Of a stretch of 64,000 bases of DNA, positions 1 through 6,691 are shown piece by piece. The notes under the pieces are model-generated. The model was given only the letters and a program-made list of their open reading frames with translations, was not told the DNA's origin and ran no database searches. The position numbers and the translations under genes are program-made. The stretch spans positions 62,001-126,000 of the forward strand of contig NZ_JACVMU010000010.1 in NCBI RefSeq assembly GCF_014529985.1, written 5' to 3'. Each line of letters opens with the position of its first letter. Within the stretch, counting starts at the first letter, position 1. This DNA is from Leucobacter sp. cx-42. GTDB lineage: Bacteria > Actinomycetota > Actinomycetes > Actinomycetales > Microbacteriaceae.

Positions 1-1
1 C

Positions 2-2245
2 GATCTCAGCTGGGGTGTGCTCGCTTCTGCCCATGCACTGGCTGAGTTCGCGATCGTTACTTCCCGGCACGCGTCAGAGAACCTGGCCGAAGCCAGTCGA
101 GCACGCCTGACGCTCATGGGCAGCAGTTTGACCGTCACGGTTCCACCGCTGAGCGTCAGCAACCTCACTCCACTGCTGGAACAGGAGCTGGGCGGGCATC
201 TTGATGCCCAAACGGCATCACGGATCCACTCCAAGTCAGCCGGAAACCCCGGCCTCGCGCTCGCGATGGTCGCAAGCGCGCGAGCGGCCCGTTCGCTGTT
301 CCTCCGCGACGGCTCGTGGCATGGCGGGCCAGATCTGTGGTCGCCAGCACTTTCCGGCATCGTCGCGGGAATCCTGAACCGCCTCCCGGAACACGAGCGG
401 GAGGGACTGCGCCAGCTTTCAGAGGCTGGCCTCGTTGACCGTGCCGCAGGCGCGGCTATGCTCGGCGCGCATGAGATCGATTCACTTGCTGCGAAGGGCT
501 ATCTGCGTCTGTTTCATTCCCGTGGCCACGAGTGGATCACCATCGAGCCGCCACTCATCGCCGAGTATTTCAGGCATGCGCTCCACAACCCCCGCCTCCT
601 CGAAACCGACGAGGCAGTCGGGATTCACGCGTGGGGAACCACCGATGTTGCCCCGGCCAAGCCGTCACTCCCGCCGGCTGATTCTTCACTGTTCTTGCTG
701 GCGCGGGAGAGCCGACGATCCGCCCTCATTGACGCGGATCGGGCCTGGGCAAGCGACCCGACGCCGCCCAACGGCCTCGCGCTCCTTGAGGCACTGACAA
801 CAGCCGCGGCGCCCGAAGCTGAGATCTCTGAGCTCTATCGACGCCTGAGTGCGATGCCGCTCGCGCCGCAGGACCAGGCTCGACTGCTCGTGTGGGAGGC
901 CCGCTGGAAGGCACACGCGCGTGACGATCTTGCAGCTGCAACCGACGCACTGGTGAGCGCAATCGATTGCACAACCCCGACGGCACCGCTGCTTGTCACT
1001 GCGTTGTTCGACCTGTGCGCGACTCACGGCAGGGTGCTGTTCGATCCGTGTGATCCGCGACTCACAGACCTGGCTGGAACGCCAGCAGAACTCAGTGCGC
1101 TGCAGCAGTCGCAAGCCCACGTGCTATTCCTCCAAGGCCGGATCTCAGAAAGCCAACAGATTCTCGATTCGCACGGCGATCACTGGTCGAGCACCAGCCG
1201 CGGTCTCGCCAATGCAGAGGTGCTGCTCGGCTCAGGCAAGCTCTTCGAAGCCATCTCGGCCGCGTTGCCGGTTCTCGAGACTGGACTGGACGAATTGGAT
1301 GCCGCGGTCGCGCTCCGCGCCGGCTACATTATCGCGGTCGCATTCGCGCTGCAGGGTCGATACCGAGAGGTGCTGCAGCTGTTCGATGTGGTCAGCCCAC
1401 TCGACAGCCCGACCTGGTTCCCCTGCGCCGCCGCGCAGGATCTTCGCGCGGTGGCAGCCTTCTCTGCGATGCGTGCTCACGATGACCGGAGAATCGCAGA
1501 TTTCAGCGATGAACTCCGCGCCGCAAAGCAGTCTGACCAGCCGCAGCGTGAGAGCCTTGCGATTGCGACTGCCTACCAGCGGTATGCCGAGAAGAGTCCC
1601 GACGCAGCACAGTCTGAACTGGCCGAGAGCGGCTGGGAGCACGTCTCACGAGGTATGAAGTTCTACGGCGCACTAGAGTTACTTGTCGCCCTGAATTTCG
1701 AGTCGAATCCAGCGCTCACGGTCACCGTCAATGAGCTTGTTGGCCAGCTGAGCAGCGAGCTCCTGCGCGTTTACTCCAGCTTCTTCGTCGCTCGTGATTC
1801 CGGTTCGCCGGAAGCACTGCTCACCGTCGCAGAAGCCATGCAGCCGATGATGCTTGCGCCGCAGGCCATTGCGGCGTTCCGCACCGCCAAGGAATTCGCC
1901 AGTAGCAGCGATCGAAGCGACAGCAATGATGGCGCCGTTGGCACCGAGACGGGGCGACCCCTCAGCGATGAGATCGACGAACGCTTCGAACGCTTTCTCG
2001 AGCTTGCCACTGCGGCTGACATCAACATCAACCTCGTCGATATCCCCAGCACACGGCTGTCACCACGCGAAGCAGAGATCGCTGGCCTCCTCGTCGTGGG
2101 ACTCTCGAACCAGGAGATCGCCAGCGAGCTCGTCATCAGCACGCGCACGGTTGCGAACCACGTGCACCGCATCACGCAGAAGGTACACGCGAAGTCCCGA
2201 ACGCATCTGCTGAAGTATCTGGCAGCGATCTTGCAGGACCGGTAG
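2..2245 (+). CDS. LAL-type LuxR-family transcriptional regulator, 5'-truncated by window edge
   Basis: The frame is open from base 2, so the gene starts outside the window; a GTG at 17 is probably internal. The first visible residues (DLSWG) resemble the Walker B region of an AAA/STAND ATPase. A lid-like stretch, a long helical TPR/MalT-type middle and a C-terminal LuxR helix-turn-helix follow (LSPREAEIAGLLVVGLSNQE, then STRTVANHVHRI, in the last 65 residues). Large ATP-binding LuxR proteins of this kind are signal-responsive activators. The gene converges on the surface-fibre operon and shares a terminator with it. Any regulatory link to that operon is only inferred from proximity. Confidence 0.88.
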   Translation, partial: DLSWGVLASAHALAEFAIVTSRHASENLAEASRARLTLMGSSLTVTVPPLSVSNLTPLLEQELGGHLDAQTASRIHSKSAGNPGLALAMVASARAARSLFLRDGSWHGGPDLWSPALSGIVAGILNRLPEHEREGLRQLSEAGLVDRAAGAAMLGAHEIDSLAAKGYLRLFHSRGHEWITIEPPLIAEYFRHALHNPRLLETDEAVGIHAWGTTDVAPAKPSLPPADSSLFLLARESRRSALIDADRAWASDPTPPNGLALLEALTTAAAPEAEISELYRRLSAMPLAPQDQARLLVWEARWKAHARDDLAAATDALVSAIDCTTPTAPLLVTALFDLCATHGRVLFDPCDPRLTDLAGTPAELSALQQSQAHVLFLQGRISESQQILDSHGDHWSSTSRGLANAEVLLGSGKLFEAISAALPVLETGLDELDAAVALRAGYIIAVAFALQGRYREVLQLFDVVSPLDSPTWFPCAAAQDLRAVAAFSAMRAHDDRRIADFSDELRAAKQSDQPQRESLAIATAYQRYAEKSPDAAQSELAESGWEHVSRGMKFYGALELLVALNFESNPALTVTVNELVGQLSSELLRVYSSFFVARDSGSPEALLTVAEAMQPMMLAPQAIAAFRTAKEFASSSDRSDSNDGAVGTETGRPLSDEIDERFERFLELATAADININLVDIPSTRLSPREAEIAGLLVVGLSNQEIASELVISTRTVANHVHRITQKVHAKSRTHLLKYLAAILQDR

Positions 2246-2268
2246 CTGCTCGCGGCCCTGCAACAACG

Positions 2269-2313
2269 AAAGGCCCCGTGGGGAGTTCCAATGGAACTCC
2301 CCACGGGGCCTTT
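2269..2313. terminator. Bidirectional intrinsic terminator between convergent genes
   Basis: A near-perfect hairpin has 21-nt arms at 2269-2289 and 2293-2313 around a 3-nt loop. It is flanked by A-rich and T-rich ends (AAAGG...CCTTT), so it can stop transcripts from both the LuxR gene and the leftward fibre operon. Confidence 0.9.
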
Positions 2314-2324
2314 CTGCAGCGTGT

Positions 2325-3209
2325 TTACTCGTGCGATTCAACGACCGTGGTCGACTGTTCTTCAGCGGTTCGGCGTCGCGCGGCCGCGATGACGAACCAG
2401 CCGATGAGCAACAGTGCCACTGCGATCGCAATAAGCAGCATGGCGCCGGTGCCACCTGTCACCACCAGCGGCGGCGTATCGGTGTTTCCCGTGAGGTTCA
2501 CGCCTACGTCAAAGCTGAGATCAACCGAAGGACCGCCCGCAAGCTGCGGTGCTGCCGCGTCCTCATCCATTGAGAAGCCAAACATCACGGGGATCGTCGC
2601 GCCCTGCGTGACCGCGACCTCGGCGACCGTCTGACGGTCACCGGTCTTCAGCACGGTGAAGTTCTCCTCACCGACGACACCATCAATGCTCCAGAAGAGC
2701 TGCACATCGTCAGAGAAGTGCGTATTCGTCGCGCCCTCCGGGATGAGCTCAGTGACATCGAGCGTGACAGCAGCAACGCCATCGCCCGGTCCGGCGTTCG
2801 TAATGAGGAGCGTTCGCCGCACCGCATCACCCGGCGACGCGGTGCGCGTGCCGATGAAGGTGGTTTCGGCCCTGGCATACTCCGCACCGGTCCAGTCGAG
2901 GTGCACGGCGGGGCCGTCCCACTCAGCCTGAATTGCTTCCGCGCCGACCACGTGCGCTCCCTGCGTCACCGTACCGGTGCCCAATCGTTCTGGATCCGTG
3001 GCAGTGCCGGCCTGGGTCTCGCTCACGGCTCGCCCGCCCAGCACCGGGAGAGCATTCGCCATGGCAAGACCCACGCCGAGTCCGAGTAACAGGAGCGCGG
3101 TCAGCACCGCTGCAAGGACCTTTCCTCGCGCGCTCAGCCCCCCGTTGGTGGCGACAGTGAGCACCGTTCGCGCTGGTTGCCCATCAAGGTGTTCAGTGGA
3201 GCTACGCAA
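2325..3209 (-). CDS. Exported protein with C-terminal membrane anchor, last gene of SipW-type operon
   Basis: This is an unknown exported protein of about 294 residues. I chose the TTG at 3209 because a GAGAG ribosome-binding site lies 5 nt upstream and it overlaps the stop of the signal-peptidase gene; a GTG at 3164 is the alternative. A hydrophobic N-terminal segment (KVLAAVLTALLLLGLGVGLA) acts as signal or anchor. An extracytoplasmic beta-rich region of about 180 residues follows. The C-terminus has the pattern LVVTGG, then a hydrophobic helix and an RRR tail, like a degenerate sorting signal or plain tail anchor. As the last gene of an export operon it may tether the fibre to the envelope (inference). 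Confidence 0.8.
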   Translation of the reverse strand: MRSSTEHLDGQPARTVLTVATNGGLSARGKVLAAVLTALLLLGLGVGLAMANALPVLGGRAVSETQAGTATDPERLGTGTVTQGAHVVGAEAIQAEWDGPAVHLDWTGAEYARAETTFIGTRTASPGDAVRRTLLITNAGPGDGVAAVTLDVTELIPEGATNTHFSDDVQLFWSIDGVVGEENFTVLKTGDRQTVAEVAVTQGATIPVMFGFSMDEDAAAPQLAGGPSVDLSFDVGVNLTGNTDTPPLVVTGGTGAMLLIAIAVALLLIGWFVIAAARRRTAEEQSTTVVESHE

Positions 3210-4065
3210 GATCTCTCGTTTCAGTGGTGTGGTCGTTCTGGTCAAGTTCACACAGTGGCGGCGTCGGTGGGGCGTTGAACGACGCATCTGCGCGTTGTTC
3301 GAGTGCCAATTCGAGTTCTCGTTCGCGCAGCGCAAGCTCTCGTTCACGCAACGCGATTTCGCGTTCTCGCAAGAGATCCACGCGCGGCTCCGCAAGCGGT
3401 GCAACGGGGGCGACGGGTGTAACCGGGCCACCCGGCGCTTCTGAGGTACGCGTAGCACCCGCTGGTCTCGGCACTGAAACAACGGTGGTCTGAGGCTTCC
3501 GGCTGCCTCCCCAGAGCATCCAGGCGATCAGCACAACTGCGCCGATGCCAACGAGCACCATCGGTTGCTGCGCAACCCACTGCCGCGCCCAACCGAGTTT
3601 TGGAATGCCGTACATGAACACGCCACGCACTTGCGCTGGCGAGACCGGAGCATCGACTGCAGAGTTCGCATCACCCTGCGTGAGTAGACGGCACGACGTG
3701 CCGTCGTCAAATGTGCCAATGGTCTTGCCAACCACCCGGTGAGTAATCAGCGTGGGGTCATTCGGTTCGGGGAAGAACGTCACGATTTGGCCAACTGACA
3801 CGTCACTACACACCTGCTCAGCCTTCACGCCTTTCACCACGACAACGTCGCCAGGTGAGAACGTCGGCTCCATCGAGCCGGTCAGCACGGTCAGGGAGTC
3901 ACCGCCCATCAGCCGTGGCACGACCAGCAGGCCGGCGACGACACCAATGATCAAGATAACGAACGCAGAGCCCACTGCTCTGAGGGCAATCTGAACTGGT
4001 GATTCATACCAGTCGGTGGACACACTGTTTGCGCGTGAACGGCGCAGATTGGTGAAGCGACGCAT
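3202..4065 (-). CDS. SipW-like (ER-type) signal peptidase I with coiled-coil C-terminal tail
   Basis: This type I signal peptidase is predicted to process the alternate signal peptides encoded in the same operon. The start ATG at 4065 follows AAAGGAG. TM1 spans roughly residues 20-45. The nucleophile Ser64 lies in TGSMEPTFSPGD. The general base position is His109 in THRVV rather than Lys, which marks the archaeal/ER/SipW subtype; the GDAN motif follows. TM2 lies near residue 190. An unusual tail of about 80 residues contains a repeated RERE(I/L)AL heptad pattern, predicted to form a cytoplasmic coiled coil. It lies directly downstream of the substrates, which fits a dedicated peptidase. Confidence 0.93.
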   Translation of the reverse strand: MRRFTNLRRSRANSVSTDWYESPVQIALRAVGSAFVILIIGVVAGLLVVPRLMGGDSLTVLTGSMEPTFSPGDVVVVKGVKAEQVCSDVSVGQIVTFFPEPNDPTLITHRVVGKTIGTFDDGTSCRLLTQGDANSAVDAPVSPAQVRGVFMYGIPKLGWARQWVAQQPMVLVGIGAVVLIAWMLWGGSRKPQTTVVSVPRPAGATRTSEAPGGPVTPVAPVAPLAEPRVDLLREREIALRERELALRERELELALEQRADASFNAPPTPPLCELDQNDHTTETRDLA

Positions 4066-4131
4066 GTGGGCTCCTTTCTGTTGTTCGCTGCCAGAACAGC
4101 ACCGCTCATAGCGGCGCTGGAAAATCTCTGG

Positions 4132-4166
4132 GGTGCATGGCCGGCAGGCTTTGCCGGCCATGCACC
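4132..4166 (-). promoter_or_regulatory. Strong intercistronic hairpin between fibre subunit and signal-peptidase genes
   Basis: Perfect 15-bp arms lie at 4132-4146 and 4152-4166 around a 5-nt loop. A second small hairpin (TCCAAGG/CCTTGGA, 4171-4188) sits next to it. Read leftward it lies just after the stop of the 4198 gene and has only a weak T-run (ATTTT). It could be a partial terminator or an RNA-stability element that lowers peptidase expression relative to the subunit. Confidence 0.7.
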
Positions 4167-4197
4167 GCGTTCCAAGGAAGACCTTGGAGAGGAGCGC

Positions 4198-5019
4198 TTA
4201 GTTGAACTGCGCGCCCGCGTCGCGAACCTGGTTCAGCGAAACGGTGAGTTCGCCGAGGGTATCTGCGAGGGTGACATCGGTACGGTCGGTGACGGTAACG
4301 TCGGTGTCCTGGTAGCGGAAGTCGCCATCCTGGTCCTCGTAGAACGACGCGTAGATGACCACGTTGAGGTCAACCGAGGTGGTCGGCATGCCGAACACAG
4401 CGGTCTGTGCAGCTACGCCGCCAACAGCGGTGGTCGAGGCCTCACCGAGAATGCCGTTGGTCGCATCTTCTGCGCCAGCGTCCTGGCCGGTTGCCGGAGC
4501 CGAGAGGTAGAGCAGCGGCGCATCAGCGGTCTTGGGCAGCGCGGTCTCGGTAACGAGCAGCTTGTCACCGTAGTAGACCTCGTAGCTGTAGTTCATGCCC
4601 GAAACGTTCTCTACGAGCTTGTCGAGACCGTCGATGCCGACGCGAGCAACGAGGTTGTCGCCCGCGAGGGTAGCGGTTGCCTCAAACGATGCAGCAAGCT
4701 TGTCACCGGGCGCGATCCGCCAATCGGAAACGTTGGTGATCGAGTGACCGAGCTGCGAGCCATCGGTCGCACCAACGGTCTCAGTCGCGTCCTGACGGTC
4801 GTTCGAAACGTCCCAGAACGAGGTGTCTTCGAGCTGCACAAGGTTCAGATCACCAGCGGTAATGGTGCCGCCCGAGAAGGTGTCCGATGCCGACCAGAGA
4901 GCGAAGGTTGAGCCGCCCATGAGCAGCGCTGCTGCGCCAGCGGCAACCCATACGAGTCCCTTGCGGCGCTTCTTCTGCTCGGTAACGACGATGACCTGAT
5001 CGTGGTTCGAGTTCGTCAT
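4198..5019 (-). CDS. Alternate-signal-peptide exported protein (SipW-dependent, TasA/camelysin-like)
   Basis: This is a 273-residue exported protein. The start ATG at 5019 has an AAAAGGAG site. A basic KKRRKG stretch precedes a hydrophobic segment, and then the family hallmark FALWSASDTFSGGTITAGDL, the typical alternate-signal motif cleaved by SipW-like peptidases. The mature part (about residues 40-273) looks beta-rich and acidic, with no anchor and no cysteines. In Bacillus the analogous substrates TasA and TapA form extracellular fibres; fibre formation here is inferred. It has its own strong ribosome-binding site, a 91-nt gap upstream and a hairpin downstream, which suggests a higher expression level than its neighbours. 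Confidence 0.88.
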   Translation of the reverse strand: MTNSNHDQVIVVTEQKKRRKGLVWVAAGAAALLMGGSTFALWSASDTFSGGTITAGDLNLVQLEDTSFWDVSNDRQDATETVGATDGSQLGHSITNVSDWRIAPGDKLAASFEATATLAGDNLVARVGIDGLDKLVENVSGMNYSYEVYYGDKLLVTETALPKTADAPLLYLSAPATGQDAGAEDATNGILGEASTTAVGGVAAQTAVFGMPTTSVDLNVVIYASFYEDQDGDFRYQDTDVTVTDRTDVTLADTLGELTVSLNQVRDAGAQFN

Positions 5020-5110
5020 GATGGTATTTCTCCTTTTGGGTGAGCGCAGATGATCCAGATCCTGAGCGGCGCCCGTCGCCAAGGATCACGTTGTGGGGGT
5101 CTAGTGACGG

Positions 5111-6013
5111 CTAGTCGCGAGGACTGACCGCGGGGTTCAAGTTGGTGACGATTGGGTCGAGTGCAATGACAACATCCGGTTCGCCCGAGGGATCGGGGTA
5201 GATATCTGCTTCCCACTCGGCCTTCGCGCGCGCAGTTGTGGTGTCTTCAGCAGTCGCTTCGACCACTGCGCGGTTGAAATACGTGCCGAGAATCTCGAGC
5301 GCGGGTGGATACCCGATCTGCGAGTTCCAGCGGTCGACAGCACCGTTGATGCTGCCGTCCTCTGCGACGCCAGTGACCTGCACGTCGTTGACGTATGTGC
5401 CGTCGGCGACGGAGTTCCAGCTGATCGCTGCACACCATTCCTGGCTGCTTTCCGATCCGTCACGCGCCGCGCCTGGTTCCTGGAGGGAGACATCGTCACC
5501 GCCGAAGACATAGATGTTCTTCGGGGTTTCCCCCTCCGCCGTTTCTGGCGTTGCCGGGACCGCAGAGCAGTCACCGCCGGCGCCAGCACGAAACACTTTC
5601 AGGGTTGAGCGTTCGAGCACGGTACCCGGCGCCGCAACGCCGCTGCTCACGTCGTGCTCGGTCTCACCCGCGACTTGCTGCGTCACAGCAACGTCGTAGT
5701 TCAGGCCGGTGATGCCGAGGGCTGATCCGCTCGCGGTGAACCGCCAGATAACCGGGTCAGCGTCGATGCTGGTCTGCTCGAGCACCTCAATGACGGTCTT
5801 GCCAGGAAGCGTGACGGTCACCGGGGCTCCCGTCGCCGAGTACTCCGGCTCAGACACCGTCTCACTGGCAGCACCGAAGCGCACCGCACCAATTGACGTG
5901 TCAGCTACCTTTGCACCAACCTGCGCGTTCCAAAGCGCCGCAGCGCCAATCCCGAGGCCGAGCAGTGCAACCACCACGCCACCGGTCACCACATGACGAG
6001 TACTGCGTTTCAT
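5111..6013 (-). CDS. Alternate-signal-peptide exported protein, second subunit
   Basis: This is a 300-residue exported protein starting at ATG 6013, with GGGGAGGG upstream. The N-terminus MKRSTRHVV is followed by a hydrophobic segment and AAALWNAQVGA, a shortened form of the ALW(N/S)A signal motif seen in both neighbours. The mature domain carries a few cysteines (GGDCSAV, QEWCAA) that could form a disulfide. Only 4 nt separate it from the gene upstream, so translation is probably coupled. No specific domain is recognised; I place it with the SipW-dependent exported proteins by motif and context. Confidence 0.82.
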   Translation of the reverse strand: MKRSTRHVVTGGVVVALLGLGIGAAALWNAQVGAKVADTSIGAVRFGAASETVSEPEYSATGAPVTVTLPGKTVIEVLEQTSIDADPVIWRFTASGSALGITGLNYDVAVTQQVAGETEHDVSSGVAAPGTVLERSTLKVFRAGAGGDCSAVPATPETAEGETPKNIYVFGGDDVSLQEPGAARDGSESSQEWCAAISWNSVADGTYVNDVQVTGVAEDGSINGAVDRWNSQIGYPPALEILGTYFNRAVVEATAEDTTTARAKAEWEADIYPDPSGEPDVVIALDPIVTNLNPAVSPRD

Positions 6014-6017
6014 ACGA

Positions 6018-6689
6018 TCAGCCCTCCCCATCTGTGAATCCAGTACCGGAACGAACCTGCTCCAGCGTGACGTCGATACCGCCAATGGACCAGGCGTCCA
6101 GCGAGTCCAACGGGGCCTCGTCAGTCCAGGTGTAGTCACCAAGCACCTCGACGGTCATGACGACTGTCCAGTGAGCACTCACGCCGGCATTCGTGCCAAT
6201 CAGGCCCGCGACATCCACCGGCGTACCGGGCAAAGCGTGCGCAGAAGCCGGTGCGCCGGTTGCGTCCTCAACCACGTAGGTTGCAGCGATCCGCCCATCT
6301 CGAAGATCTGCATTGGCGGCGGATCCCATCGCAACGTTCATCCGAGCGTTGAGATTGTCACCCTGCAGTTCAGTGGTGAGCGGGACGCGAAACTCAATCA
6401 CGTCACCGGGCATGGAATGGAACCCATCACTGCCCTCGCTGAGCAATCCGCCAGCAGGGTCGTCAACGCCGGGGGTGATCTGTGCCCACGTGCCATCGCC
6501 GTAGCTCAGGTCAAGGTCGCCCGCGGTGATGTTGCCACCGGAGAACTGCGATTGCGCGTTCCACAGGGCGTACGTCACACCACCGGTTCCCAGCACCGCC
6601 AGACCGGCGATACCGATGCCCGCGATCAGGCGCGCACGTCGAGAGGTCTTCGCACCTTCCACGCGTGGCTGTGTAATGCCGAAGCGCAT
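6018..6689 (-). CDS. Alternate-signal-peptide exported protein, third subunit
   Basis: This is a 223-residue exported protein. ATG 6689 is preferred; an overlapping GTG at 6692 is possible. After a basic RRAR stretch and a hydrophobic core comes YALWNAQSQFSGGNITAGDL, almost the same signature as in the 4198 gene, so both are predicted substrates of the SipW-like peptidase at 3202. The mature part contains the PGDVIEFRVPLTTELQGDNL pattern, matched by a similar PGDK..ASFEATATLAGDNL stretch in the 4198 protein. The two are therefore paralogous subunits. It follows the beta-helix gene by 2 nt. Confidence 0.88.
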   Translation of the reverse strand: MRFGITQPRVEGAKTSRRARLIAGIGIAGLAVLGTGGVTYALWNAQSQFSGGNITAGDLDLSYGDGTWAQITPGVDDPAGGLLSEGSDGFHSMPGDVIEFRVPLTTELQGDNLNARMNVAMGSAANADLRDGRIAATYVVEDATGAPASAHALPGTPVDVAGLIGTNAGVSAHWTVVMTVEVLGDYTWTDEAPLDSLDAWSIGGIDVTLEQVRSGTGFTDGEG

Positions 6690-6691
6690 CA

